Shown in pieces: positions 25,125-36,766 of a stretch of DNA of 64,000 bases (the first letter of the stretch is position 1; each line of letters begins with the position of its first letter). Position numbers and translations under genes: made by a program. Where the stretch lies: positions 682,001-746,000 of the forward strand of contig JAKULF010000014.1 of NCBI GenBank assembly GCA_022661535.1, written 5' to 3'. The notes beneath the pieces are model-generated. The model did no database searches and was not told where the DNA came from. It saw only the letters and a program-made list of their open reading frames with translations. The stretch comes from Eutypa lata. Its lineage: Eukaryota > Ascomycota > Sordariomycetes > Xylariales > Diatrypaceae.

Positions 25125-26552
25125 GGTGAAGTGAGGTAGAGACGAGTGCTGCTTTGTGAATGTCAAGGCGAAGATTAATTCACAGAAGTGATGGATGTTG
25201 TTGTCGTCGATGGGAAAGTGCTACTAGATGAACACGAAGGTCCTCTGATTCTGACGTGCTTGCAATGAACTTCAGCAGAAGAGATTGAAGTTGAATGAAG
25301 AATGTAGGTAGAAGTAGGCGGAGTGTTCAATAGAAGTAGAAGTGTGCAAGTGATCAATGTTGTGGTTTTGAAAGGGAAACCACACTAGCAACACTTAAGG
25401 CAACCAAGGAAGTATGTAGGTACCAAGGTATTTAAATAATCTGCACCCTGCACATGACTGTAGGTATTCAATGCATGTGTAGATGTATGTATGTAGAAAC
25501 CCAAGGCTACAGCATGAGGAAGGACGGGTTAACAGTGGCATACCATGGGGTATGTATGAAGTGATTTTGCGCCTAAGATCGTTCGTTTAGGAGATATTGT
25601 TGCCAAATAATACCATAACGAGATAACCTACAGGTTATGATTCGTTCTAATGATATCCCCTAGCGTGCTATTGAATACATGTATGCATGAAGATTAGGTA
25701 AGTACCCAAGCAGGATCTAGATGTGCTGACCTACACGCATACATGTCTATCTGGAGGTCAGGTACTTTCACAGGTACTTACCTATGCAGGTAATATACAT
25801 AATAGACGTGATGTTGCTAAGTACATAGCTATACCGTTAATAAAAGTGCAATTTAACTTGTTTCTAGGTAAAGGTTGAACAATGGGAAATAACCAAATCA
25901 ATAAAGAGGTTAGCTTTTTCAACAATGGGATGGATACTCTAACTACATGTACCTAGGTAACTACATATCAAATTCATGATCCTGAAGTCTGATTCTAAAT
26001 ATATTTACCTACATACATGTAATTATCTACCCGTCTAGTTATTTATAACCTATCAAAACATACATAATATTTATTCTAGATATGCTGGGATCAATAGGTG
26101 GATAGTTGCTGGTGGTAGTAGCTTATACGCCCCACCATATGTATATATATGCTTTACCGCTTCCTGGCTCAGATCAAATTTCTTACGCCTCTGATTATCT
26201 GATATTTACCTAGGCAAGCGGTCAAATCATTGCTTTCTCTCTTTAATGTACCAGTAGATTTAACTATTTGGCCAGCGGCCTGACGCTATTGTATTTGTAT
26301 CATCTTTCGGCTTTTTATCCTCACCCTCCTAGTCTTGTGGTCTTAGCCTCTGATCCTGAAGGGCGTCCGTCTTGTTATTACGACTATTACACAGAATAGG
26401 AACACGAGCCTTGTTTACTCTCCGGATCTTCTATGGCGCTACCATGCCTGATCTGAGTTTACCTGTGGCTTCCTAAACCAACCAACCCTTCCTGCCAACT
26501 TAATTCATCAAACTCGCTCGAGCGGGTTTCACGATTCGCCGAAAACTTCACA
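25125..26552. other. intergenic AT-rich region
   Basis: No gene. Contains another TACCTAGGTA palindrome (25950-25959) and TACCTACATACATGT-type repeats. Confidence 0.4.
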
Positions 26553-26897
26553 ATGGCATCACTTACGCCTGAGATGAACGACCTTTCAAAAATTATTGAC
26601 GACCTCCGAGGAAAGGTCTCCGACGTGCAGGCCCAGCAACGACGTCAAGAAGTCGAGATGGGGGCCCTGCGTGCCCAAGTCGAGGCGCTGAACCGTCAAA
26701 TCAAGGCACTTCAGAACCGCACACGAACCTCCAACACCTGGACTCCTCTAGGCACCCCAGAACAACATAGGGAATGGATGCTCAATGGATTATGTAGTCG
26801 TTGTGGCGGTTGCCACATGCTTAGAAAGTGTCCATACCAACCCTTCAAGAACCCGGAGAAATCTACGACCAAGTCTTCCCAAAACTTTGTAATTTAG
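26553..26897 (+). CDS. small coiled-coil protein with a CCHC-like zinc knuckle
   Basis: Single open frame of 114 aa. Residues 12-58 are a clear heptad-type coiled coil (LRGKVSDVQAQQRRQEVEMG then LRAQVEALNRQIKALQ). Residues 81-93 (CSRCGGCHMLRKC) fit C-x2-C-x3-H-x4-C, one residue shorter than the retroviral-type zinc knuckle C-x2-C-x4-H-x4-C. Coiled coil plus knuckle is the layout of Gag-like proteins of LTR retrotransposons, but no protease or polymerase is found nearby. It may be a domesticated or relic Gag or an unrelated small protein. Codons and the compact frame support coding. Confidence 0.5.
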   Translation: MASLTPEMNDLSKIIDDLRGKVSDVQAQQRRQEVEMGALRAQVEALNRQIKALQNRTRTSNTWTPLGTPEQHREWMLNGLCSRCGGCHMLRKCPYQPFKNPEKSTTKSSQNFVI

Positions 26898-27461
26898 ATC
26901 TAATATTATAACGTCCCAGCCAATATTCAGACTTCTACATACCATTGATAGACACATCTCCCAGTAAACACCTCAGGGGCACTATGTACTTATATTGTTT
27001 TTCCTAACTTCTTCCCTAGTAGATAAACAAAAGAAGATCTGCGGGAATAATATTTCCGCGCACCATCTATTAAGTAAAGAATGTATATTACGCCTTTTCT
27101 AGAATTGATATCATAAAATGAGGTATTGAATACAGTAAATAATAATTACTCTTACGACATCAGATCTTTCCAAGCTTTGAGCTGAAAACTTCCTGTAAGT
27201 TGCATTGTTTACTATTGAGGCACCTCTCGTAATCTTAGCATACATATCAATTAAAGTAGCAGGGTCACCAAGCTGTTGACAAAAGAATTGTCATAGCCCG
27301 CGCACTGTACTACACGTATTTTGACTGCTCATTTGCCTGTATTTGCACAGTGCGAAGTCCGGGGCTATGACAATTATTTTGTCAACAACTTGGCCACCTA
27401 ACAAGAATACACCTACTGCAGCCTCGCTATCTATGATAGAAGTTCCAGTAGTAGTATTGTC
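26898..27461. other. intergenic region carrying a hairpin element
   Basis: Mostly AT-rich. The inverted-repeat element at 27263-27399 is described separately. No gene found. Confidence 0.4.
27263..27399. mobile_element. MITE-like hairpin element, about 137 bp
   Basis: Two near-complementary arms of about 45 nt (27263-27306 and 27350-27399) read outward as GGTCACCAAGCTGTTGAC and its inverse GTCAACAACTTGGCCACC. They share TTGTCATAGCCC / GGGCTATGACAA further in. The centre is about 45 nt of unrelated sequence. This is the structure of a non-autonomous terminal-inverted-repeat element. No clear target duplication was seen and no transposase is present, so the family is unknown. Confidence 0.6.
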
Positions 27462-28877
27462 ATGATGGATGCAGATACTTCTAATTATTGGAGGAACTTT
27501 TCGACACTTCCTCCGGGCGAACTTGAACAGTGGAAATTCATTCTTAGTAAGTCAAAGTTACTTGATTCCTAATGGACCACTACTAATCATTGGCAAGGGC
27601 ATGGCTTCAACGTCCCAACCGAACGAATCGTAAGTAATTTCTGTGTTTATTTCCTTCCTTTGTGGCTATCTTCAGTTCTTGAAGTTACCCGAAGGGACAC
27701 GTTCGGAGGGAAATGGCCACCAAACAACTCCCATACCTCACTACAATCTCCATAAAGAAACAATTGCTAACTCTATGCGTTACAGGTTGTAGTCAACAAC
27801 GTTGAACATGGTCTTAACTTCACAGTAATTGCCCAATCCGAGAATGGACCATGTTCTCGCGAAAGTAGCCAGCCCATCAATTACGCATTCATCGCATCCT
27901 CGAAGATCATAGCTGCATGGTTTCCACCGTTGCGTGATGTGTTGGCTGGCATTTCCAAGACATCTTCTAAAGGGTCACTGGGCTTTGTACAAATTCCGAT
28001 GAAAAATGCCTGGGCGTTTGGAATTTTTCTTGCACTTGCTCATGGGTCCGACGTTGAATTCCCGTGCTCTCCTGACAGCCTCTTGAATATCGTGGAATAC
28101 TCCAAAGAGCATCAACTAGAAGCCCTCATCGCACTAAAAGTACATGACTGGATAAAAACAGCGGAACTGACTGGCCCTTTCCATTCTAACACTCGAGAGT
28201 ATAACGAGGACTGGAAATGGCTGAAACTTAGCTACGAACTTGGTCAAAAACAAAAGTTCCACAGGGCATCCTATAGACTAGCTTTCCTAGTTCCCTACTA
28301 CGCTTCAAGGATGTTATGCGAACCACCGAGGAAAATATCCCTAATATTTATGGTAAGCAGATGTTTAAGCCTCGAATTTATGAACTCATCATGCTAACTG
28401 TATATCCAAGGGCGGATTAGGCAATGCCGATCTAGATTCATCCGATACGCAATTAAAGATATCGTAATATATCACGAACGAGCTAAAGAGCTACACGGAA
28501 ACCGAGAACTCGACCCAACCGATTTTTGTGAGAGTGCAGACCACGATTGTCTCAGGGCACAATGCGACATTCTTAAAGAATGGTTTGGAAATAAGGGTCT
28601 CGCCCATTATTCCTTAGGGCCAACATCTGATCTTGCAGGTTTCCGAGCATCCCCATACAATCTCTTTGATTACACCCCTCTTAACTATAGCAAAATGTGT
28701 GAAGAGTGCGTACAGGACCCATTGCGTGGATTGCTGTCTAAGTTCGAGGCAGAAGGGATGGACGTGTTGGGAGAGTTCGTCTCCCTATCAGCCGACAATC
28801 GCCCCATGACGGAGGAGCACAAAACGTACATGGCAGGACGAAAGGCAAAGTATCAAAATTCTCTTGCCGCTTATTAG
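27462..28877 (+). CDS. BTB-like domain protein
   Basis: Exons 27462-27546, 27598-27629, 27786-28362 and 28411-28877 give 386 aa. The fold of the first half resembles the fungal BTB/POZ pattern: a strand-rich start, YAFIASSKIIAAWFPPLRDVL (helix pair after the strand), then LGFVQIPMKNAWAFGIFLAL and SLLNIVEYSKEHQLEALI. BTB domains dimerise and can act as cullin adaptors. The last intron is uncertain: the strong donor at 28353 gives a premature TAA, whereas a weak GTTTAA donor at 28363 keeps the frame with a 48-nt intron and CTAAC branch. The downstream 155 codons are fully open and look coding (FSADHDCLRAQCDILKEW-type), so I used the weak donor. BTB assignment is by pattern only. Confidence 0.5.
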
Positions 28878-29782
28878 CACATCTAGAACGTTATCTACGG
28901 CTCTCTCTACAAACCGACGAAACCTGTAGTCAGAACAGAGGAATGTTCGGGGAACAGCGTGGTTGGCAGATAACGCCCGAGACGCTGTTATAGACGATGG
29001 GCTGAGCTATGATGGAAATAATAGCTAGGCTAGATAATTGTTGTATGGACTGAATCAAAAATCTCTTTCCAAAGCCCTGAATTCTACGTGTGCTTAAAGT
29101 GATTGTATCCTATGATAAAATGCATATAATTTGTATAGTGCAGTCCATTCAACTACGTTTAAAGTCTGCTTCTCATACCATTTCATGATACTTTAAATTT
29201 CCTTCTAGTGTTAATCTTCAAGAAAATAACATCCGTATTCAAGAGCTGTTTGTAATTTAAAGACATCATTAATGACCTCTAGTTTTGTCATGTTTAACTA
29301 TGTTAAGTAAATTGTTAACTTAATTGTTTGTTTCGATGTTCCTTTGAAAATAGGGGATCCTAGAACAGCAGAAAGCGGAATGCAACAAACAAGACCCTTG
29401 TAACTTATTAAAACCCGTTTTGTTGTGAATGCTTAGCGTTTTTAATATTCTGGAACAGCTAACAGGACTCATTTATGGCAGTTAATGTTACATTATTGAC
29501 GAGAAAACTATACTGTGTTACTATTCTTAGCTGCATATGCGTCAATTTGACGTGTCCTGTCTCAACCGACTGATGACATGTTCTCTCGTTGTATACTAAC
29601 TGAGAGCTTGTTTTAATATAATATAATCTGTTCCGCTGTTAGAAAGTGTATATAACTAGATGTGGATCCTCGTGTGAAAAGACGCTGGCCATTGTCTTTA
29701 TATATGCTTTCACCATTAACCAATAATAAAGGACAAAGAGCATCAACAAACGCACATAAAACTCAACCTAATAAAAGATACC
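28878..29782. other. intergenic AT-rich region
   Basis: No gene seen; upstream of the orphan gene at 29783. Confidence 0.4.
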
Positions 29783-30460
29783 ATGGATAACAAAAACAAG
29801 TCCATCGAGAACTATGGTTTACACAGAGTTGAGGTCGCCTGTCACGTCGACGAGGTCGCCTTTATGGCACCTTTTCTACAACGCTTCCCACTGGATTGGG
29901 AATGTTACGCAATTCTGCTTCCGCAGTCTCTAAAAGGGGACATCGAAACCGGTCTGCAGATCAACACGTATACAACGTCGATCTCAGAGAACGCGTATGC
30001 GACTCTGTATGTCAAGCTAACCAAGGATGAGGCGATCGGCAGCGAGCGACTGACCGAGATGAACTATCGTGACATGGTGGTGGACAACGTCCGCGCTTCA
30101 GGCGGGGACATGAGAAAAATCAAGGTTCTAGGGGTTGGTATGATCCTCAACGACGCCTCGCGCGCCTCGATTAAGAGGGTGTTCGACGCCCTGGGCAAGG
30201 ACATCCTTAGCCGTGGTAACGTCGTGGTTACACCCGAAGACAACCCGCGAGAGTTTTTAGAATGTGTGACGAACAACCCGTTCGCTAGGGGACAGCAAAG
30301 CATGCTCAAGCATCGGGCCGCCGACACGGGGAACGCCTTCATTGAACGCTTCATCCTCATGTCTGATGGCTACGATTGTCCCCCGGGGCACCAGGACGCT
30401 ATCCCCTATGGGGAACCTCGCCTTAACATGGTTACAGTCCTCGGTCGTAATACCAAGTAA
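29783..30460 (+). CDS. orphan hypothetical protein
   Basis: Single exon of 225 aa with no recognised domain. The start follows AAGATACCATGG, a good eukaryotic context. The sequence has mixed strand and helix character, with VEVACHVDEVAFMAPFLQRF at residues 14-33, DMRKIKVLGVGMILNDAS at about 109-126 and a loop region GYDCPPGHQDAIPYGEP near the C-terminus. No signal peptide or membrane segment. The frame is the longest in this area with balanced codons, so it is probably real. Function cannot be inferred. Confidence 0.6.
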   Translation: MDNKNKSIENYGLHRVEVACHVDEVAFMAPFLQRFPLDWECYAILLPQSLKGDIETGLQINTYTTSISENAYATLYVKLTKDEAIGSERLTEMNYRDMVVDNVRASGGDMRKIKVLGVGMILNDASRASIKRVFDALGKDILSRGNVVVTPEDNPREFLECVTNNPFARGQQSMLKHRAADTGNAFIERFILMSDGYDCPPGHQDAIPYGEPRLNMVTVLGRNTK

Positions 30461-31094
30461 GGTAGGTTCAAACACTACCTATGTGATGATATGTAGATCT
30501 ATATGGAAGCATGTCGGACTTACTTCCAGCGAAATTAATTTATAAGGTAAGTAGTAAAGTGATCTACTAAGATAGTTTCAAACCCCTATGATAAATTCAG
30601 TTAACATAATCATTTTCAATGCATCTCTCTACTACCAAGTATAGGTTTGGTGGTTATCTAAAACACTGTGACGTCTAGCCCTATTGTTTTCTTTTATTAA
30701 TTCTTCTTAATTATAACATGATATGGCATATACTGTTAATGGGAGATGGTTATAACTATAGTTATCCATAGAATAAGCAGTATGTCTATTAAGCTATGTT
30801 TATATAACGAATTACATATTAAAGAAATAAAGAGATAATCTGACTTATGTCAGTAAACATTGAAGTTGCTACATATACGTTTACTGGAAGTTTGATACGC
30901 TATGTAAGCCATCTATCCTGTAGTATTCATTTGGGTGATCTAACCACCAAACGACGTATCCTCCTACTATCGTGACATTCTTCTCTTGTTGCTAGCCGGG
31001 CACCTATTCTAACTAGTGACCTAGCTATCTACCTAATATAATCTTAAGAAGTACATAAATACCTATTCAAACCTTAAGTCGATTTTTCCCTCCC
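30461..31094. other. intergenic AT-rich region
   Basis: No gene seen. It separates the orphan gene from the degraded HMG paralog. Confidence 0.4.
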
Positions 31095-31217
31095 ATGCCT
31101 TCTAACCCTGACCATCCTTGCCCCTCTTCTTCTGTAACTACTATTAATACAAACCATATTCAGAAAAGACTACTTAAAAAACTCTTTCTGGTTGGAACAT
31201 TTACTAATAATTACTAG

Positions 31218-32200
31218 GAACACGATACGCAGCGATGACTTTCTATACGCCCAGGATCCCAACTTTCCCGACATAATTCTCCTCGATTCTACCTCAGACT
31301 TTCAGCGGACGTCAATAGGATTGATGACCATCCCTATCGAGCAACCACAACCTGTCTTATCAGGTCCTTCTAATATACACAACACCTTGTCGAATCCTCA
31401 CCTAGGGACAAGCCCGACCAGTGAGACCGCGGCCCATCCTGTCCAAGAGGTCAATACAGACTAGTCGTCCATTGGCTCTGCTCGGAGAGTTTGAAGAGAG
31501 AAGACAGAGAGTTTGAATACTCCCACAGCGAAGAAGCCCATAAAGTCACGGGCGAAAGCCCCGAAGCCGGGGGCACATAGACCACCGAACTCATATGTGC
31601 TTTTCCGTGCCCACTGGAATGACTCTGTCCTTAAGAAACACCCAGGGACGAAGACAACACAAGTCTGTAAGTGTATCATCCTTGCATATTTTTACAGTAC
31701 CATATTGACTTCGATTTGCAGCGAAGGTAATCGGAAAGAAATTCGCTCAACTCGCTCAACCCGAGAAAGAGCTACATCGACTGAAACATCCGAATTATGT
31801 CTTCCAACCGAGAACCTCGTCTGAGATTAAACGGCGCAATACGAAACAGGATAAACAGGCACTTAACGAAATTCCTAGTCCTAGTGCTGACCAAGGAGAT
31901 GGAAATCCTGGGAGCGTCGATGCTTCACATTCACCCGAAGATACCAATATGCCCTGAAATAGCAATGCCTTGTGAAACAGCATTGAATTCGATTTCAACG
32001 TAGCGCCAGAACTCCCTGCGGATGACCTAGGTCGACATGAACGGCTCGATCTTAGACAAGACGAAGAAGGGTTTGCAGCCCTTTTTGGACTAGGGGATAT
32101 GGACTCGGGAAATTCTGCTGGTGATCTCCTTTATGGCCTTGGAGAGGATCATGTGCCTTTCGACTTCTACGAAGGGGCTCAGGACCGGAAACAGTCCTAG
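31218..32200 (+). pseudogene. HMG-1: decayed MATA-HMG-box paralog
   Basis: Residual exons 31218-31666 and 31722-32200 with a GTAAGT...CAG intron inside a Ser codon, as in mating-type HMG genes. The conserved middle region (DFLYAQDPNFPD, then EQPQPVLS) is followed in frame by TAG (31462-31464), TGA (31492-31494), an HMG-box (RPPNSYVLFRAHWND, then HPNYVFQPRTSSEIKRR) missing about ten residues in its second half, and two more TGA codons (31955-31957, 31973-31975). The tail EFDFNVAPELP...EGFAALFGLG is homologous to HMG-3, which shows that the stop-ridden stretch was once coding. The first exon with the ATWD region is not found. The gene is broken; the first TAG is shared with the other two paralogs. 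Confidence 0.75.
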
Positions 32201-33426
32201 CCCTCAATGTTTCCGCTTAGAGGGCCTGCTGCTCTTTATATCATGATTTATTGCAGTGATGATACTGGCCTAAGGATCACTGCTGGTGTGTCGCTGGAAG
32301 GATTCCCTTAATTCGCGGAGGGCAACATAGCCTAGGGACCAAGAGCTTTAGACCAACAGTGGTCTTCACGTGTAAAATATAGACAGAATTCTTCCATCTG
32401 CATTGCTAGGTCACCACCAATAATATGCGAGCTTGCACAATACAAATGCCTTTACCTTCAATTTATTATGGTATATCACCTACATGTGGCATCACTGCTG
32501 TGTTCCTAGGCATCATATAGCCTTCATCTCATATGCTCCTTCAGCCGGGCTTACTGCACCGGTTCAGCACTGCTGATATGGACGTCGAGAAGATCAGCAT
32601 GAATAGGCCACAGTAGTTGAGGCGCCGTACATAACGCTAGAGTGAAGAATACTTCGAGAAGGAGTTTGTTGGTGGTGATAATGGGTTTGTAGACTTACTT
32701 GGACATTGAAAAATTGGAGATTTTGCTATTTTCAGCTTTCGGGGTAGAGCTGATACATGTATGCCCATCTGTACTTGTACGATAGTGAACCATTCACTTC
32801 CTAATTAATGACTTTATCTTCCATATTTTTCTAATCAACCTCCGGACATCACTTCTAAGATGCTGCATCATTAGATTACCGGATCATATTCTTGGTGCCA
32901 AGTAGACTGCAACATATGTGGATATAAGGACTGTGTAACCTTTTCCGATCCGATATCTCATGTTACACACGCATATCTCCTGGAGCCGCCTGCATTAGAT
33001 ATAGTTTCTGGTGATCGTAATTCTGCAATAGCTTCGAGCTCATCTAGACTAATCCGACTTCCTCCCACGACGACGGGATAGCCACTTTTGATTCAAGGAT
33101 GAGCCGTACCCGCAATATTCTCTGGGCATACACATTACCCGAAAAGGCAAATGACTTGTAACTATACACGATTTGATTGGCTAATTCGCATATAAACTAG
33201 TACGAGCCTTGTCCTACCTTTCCGAACCTTTCCCTTGGTAAAAAAGTTCGCTATTTTGGGTGCTCCGTTGAACCTATATAGAACACGCTCTCAATTCAAA
33301 AATATAATCGAATTTCTTGCCATTTTGTCTCTGTTGAGTGTCGCTTCTGCCACAGATCAAAGCCTCTGAGAGGCATAACAAACATATGCTCAAATAAGCT
33401 AGATAAACGAAATCCCAGCGTCCACG
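32201..33426. other. intergenic region
   Basis: No supported gene. AT-rich, many stops. Confidence 0.4.
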
Positions 33427-33779
33427 ATGAAGACCGCCACCACCACCATCACCATCATCGTTCTCCTTATTGCCTCTTCTTTCTCCGGTGTCCTCTCATA
33501 TTCCCCCTATCATTATACTCATCCGCACATAGTAACCTTTTCACACGTGCCTGCCTATATGCCTCTGAACTGCAATCCGGCAGTAGCGGCGGCTACTGCT
33601 GGAAGAGGTGCGCCCTTGATACCGAACGGGCGAGTGGCTGGTGTTGGACGGCGACCGAGGACGGCTCGGGTACTTGGATGACGTGTGGTTCGGACGCGGA
33701 CTATAGCACTGGACAGCGCTGTGGCAGGCCGGGCGGCGGCAAGGATAGTGGAGCGACTAGGTGTGGATGTACAGGCTAG
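33427..33779 (+). pseudogene. small secreted cysteine-rich protein, frame-broken
   Basis: A good signal peptide (MKTATTTITIIVLLIASSFS) opens at 33427. A cysteine-rich module with a WKRC, WCWT and GTWMTC spacing lies at 33570-33779 in another frame and ends with TAG. All available donors between them are in phase 0 or 1, while the module needs phase 2, so no GT-AG intron joins them. The two fragments therefore fit one small secreted protein that suffered a frameshift. A seventh cysteine is followed by a Tyr where such modules often have an eighth Cys. If the break is an assembly error the gene would be intact; I do not rebuild it. Confidence 0.45.
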
Positions 33780-35578
33780 GGGATTATTTGGAGACTGATT
33801 GAATCCAGTTGTGTCAATACCGTCTATGAGCGTACGTGTTTACGGTGGTGATAGATCCAGTCTGTACTGGCTTCGTTAGCTTCCTGATGTCTATAAGAAT
33901 ATCAATCAAAGGTGTTTGTAGACTCTCCTTGGAATATAATCTGCAAAGCTGCCTCTATTCACAGAAAAAAGTAGAGGCAATTCATGGGAGGAATCCCGTA
34001 TTCGCGATGAATATGATGAATGTAAAACACTCCGTAGCTGGTCCCAGTACTATAACTTAGATGTAGCTACATAGGTATGATCAATTCATACTACCAATGT
34101 ATCAAGTCAATATGAAAATCCGTGGCAACGCCAATCTGCAATTCATCTACGAAGAATTTTCTTCTTATTGTTATATTGCCATTTTCAAACCCGTAGCCAT
34201 ATGGCAACGATGTATAACTTATTGTCAACCCACTTATCTACATCGATTCAAGATAGCAAGTAATCTAGGATGAGGGGTTGAAGGACGTACGCGCTCTACG
34301 CGCCTCGAAGCAAATCAACAACGCGACTGATAATTCACTTTGACGAGGAACATGAAGAATACATATTTATGTATGTATTTTGCTTATAAGTCAATGTATT
34401 CTTTTGTACACGCGAAGTCCGCATGTTGCCACGGCTCGTGACTATGGTCCACATACACCAACGAAATTAAATATAGTCCCGGATCGCGTAACTTGGCAGC
34501 CTAAGGACTAATGCATGCTCTATCTTTGTGTATGTAGTAATATCATTAGCCAAATCTTAATCTTTACTACTTCTGGTAGATCAGGTTACATTGTACATAG
34601 CAATATATAGACTTAACGAAAACAATTTCGAGCTAGGCGTCTTGAATCTTGTGCACTGTGTTGATAAACAGGTATCATATGAACAAAAGTCTTTGCAATC
34701 TAATAGTACCTTGTACTATACTGGGGTAGTGTACTCTCCTTATCTGCATACGTAGATGCCTACCGGACATCACACCTTGATTTATATGTTTCATGGATTA
34801 AGTATTGATCTTGACAAATAGTAAATCGGCAACCAATCCGGTTTATCCAAAATGTTCTACTGTTTGGTTCAAATTGATGTTTTTTATAACTGTTTGACAA
34901 TATATATATGTGTATATATATTCTAATAAAGTGTTATGTTGGTTCCCTTGATCAAGGTTTCTTCTGTTGGAAATAAATTCATCTCTCTTAAGATTAATAT
35001 CAGAAACGCATCAGTGATGTAGTTGTTTTGCTTACTCGTATACCTGGCACTATATACTTCGCAAAAGGGATGCCATTTATTATCTTGCAAGCGAATCAGT
35101 AAACATAAAGCTTCATTAGGAAGTATGAAGTATCTGAACTTCATTTTCTATGTACGTGATTGGGTAGATAAGGTGAAGCACATGGCTTATTTTTTAGGCG
35201 ATTAAGTTTATCCAAACGCATATCCCATGGCCATCGTGGCTTGTTGTCTTGGGCTGTATGATTATTCCAAAGCGTAGCCCACCCGTTTACTTGTTTAGTA
35301 CCCTCAGGCACCAGGGGAAAAAATCAAATCAAAATCTACTCGACCAATTCCCCATCCGCATGATTGATTGATTTCCATCAATCCTTAAACCTTCCACCAT
35401 TACTTGCTCTCTTTTCCATCAACCTTGTTATTTCACACATCACTCCAGAGAAACTTACAAAAACAAATTGCCTGTCTTCCTATCATTCTACAGTTTTCTT
35501 CTTCTTCCATCAACCCTAATCTACTTTCATCCTCATTTCCTTCCTCAATTCAATTCCATCCTCAATTCCATCTGTAAG
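33780..35578. other. intergenic AT-rich region
   Basis: No gene seen; many TATATA stretches (about 34900-34920). It includes the presumed promoter of HMG-2, which has pyrimidine-rich TTCC repeats at 35480-35570. Confidence 0.4.
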
Positions 35579-36766
35579 ATGGACCATTTCCATGAAGCAA
35601 TTGGCTACGGCCCTAGCAGTAACACCTCCATGCAACCTAGACAGCTTTCCGGCTTTGCTGCTGCCGACCCAGCTGGTCCTAATGACAGGATCCTCGCCAC
35701 TTGGGACTTACTAAAAGTCCAATTGAGTCAATTCAACCAGATCGTGGCGATTCCATTCACCTGGTTCAGAGATTGGAGCGTCGCAGAGAAGCAGACTATC
35801 CTCTCGCTTATGATGTAAGCATTTTGAACTTCATTAAGATTACTTCTGCATCCTTACAAGTTCCTTAATGTCTATCCTCACTTCACTTCGTCCTTACTTC
35901 TATCCAAGTGACCTCTTGATGATAAAAATTCACCCAATTCTTCATATTGAACTGTATTCCATTAAACCATATATATGAAGTCATAAAGAATACCCTGTAT
36001 TGTGGTAATTTTGGTGTTTACTCATACATTACTAGGCAAACAACCAACAAGAACGACATCCAATATGCGGAGGAATTCGCTATGATCGACCGAGTTTACC
36101 TGGGGTCTCGCACAGACTTCGGTATGATAAATGTGGACTTCATGGATGTTTCAATCGAAGGGTTCCAGCCTATGCTTCCTAATCCCATGTTTCCGGGCCC
36201 CGCGTTTCCCGGTCCAGTGCACCCAGACCCCACTTTTCCCGACCCGGCAGTTGGACGTACCATGCCCCCTCCGATCAGTACCCCGACGTACAACGCTGTC
36301 AACGACGACAATTCTATCTACAATCAACAGAACGGCACGGGTTAGGAACCCGCGCCCTCAGTTGAGGAGGATGAACATGACGAGAATGGCAATCTCGAAC
36401 CAGACGCCGGTCAGGTCAAAGCCCGCAGAACGAGGAAACCGGAGTCAGGGATCAAAAGATCACCAAACTCTTGGTGTCTCTTTCTCAAGGAGATGCATGG
36501 ACAGGTCAAAAGACAGCATCCCCACCTGAAGACGAAGCAAATTTGTAAGTACACACAACTCGTGTGTTAATATACGGTGATACTGACCTTACGCCGTAGC
36601 TCCGATCGTTTCCGTAATGTGGCGGGGATTGTCTGAGGCACAGAGGGAAGTATGGTCAGACCTGTCTAAGCGCAAGGCCGAGCAGCATAAGATCGACCAT
36701 CCCAATTACGAATTTAAGCCTCGTGATAAAGCAGAGATCCGGCGACGAGGAAAAAACAACCAGTAG
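35579..36766 (+). CDS. HMG-2: MATA-HMG-box protein with in-frame TAG
   Basis: Exons 35579-35814, 36036-36544 and 36600-36766. An N-terminal conserved region (residues 35-65, DRILATWDLLKVQLSQFNQI then PFTWFRDW) is joined to a mid region (DIQYAEEFAMIDRVYLGSRT), a Pro-rich linker and, after an in-frame TAG at 36343-36345, a HMG box. Box landmarks: IKRSPNSWCLFLKEMH, the intron inside a Ser codon, then VMWRGLSEAQREVWSDLS and HPNYEFKPRDKAEIRRR. This is the MATA_HMG type found in MAT1-2-1, which binds and bends DNA. Without readthrough or splicing the product would be 181 aa and lack the box. The TAG sits in GGT TAG GAA. The frame stays open either side and there is no ATG before the box. Confidence 0.75.
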
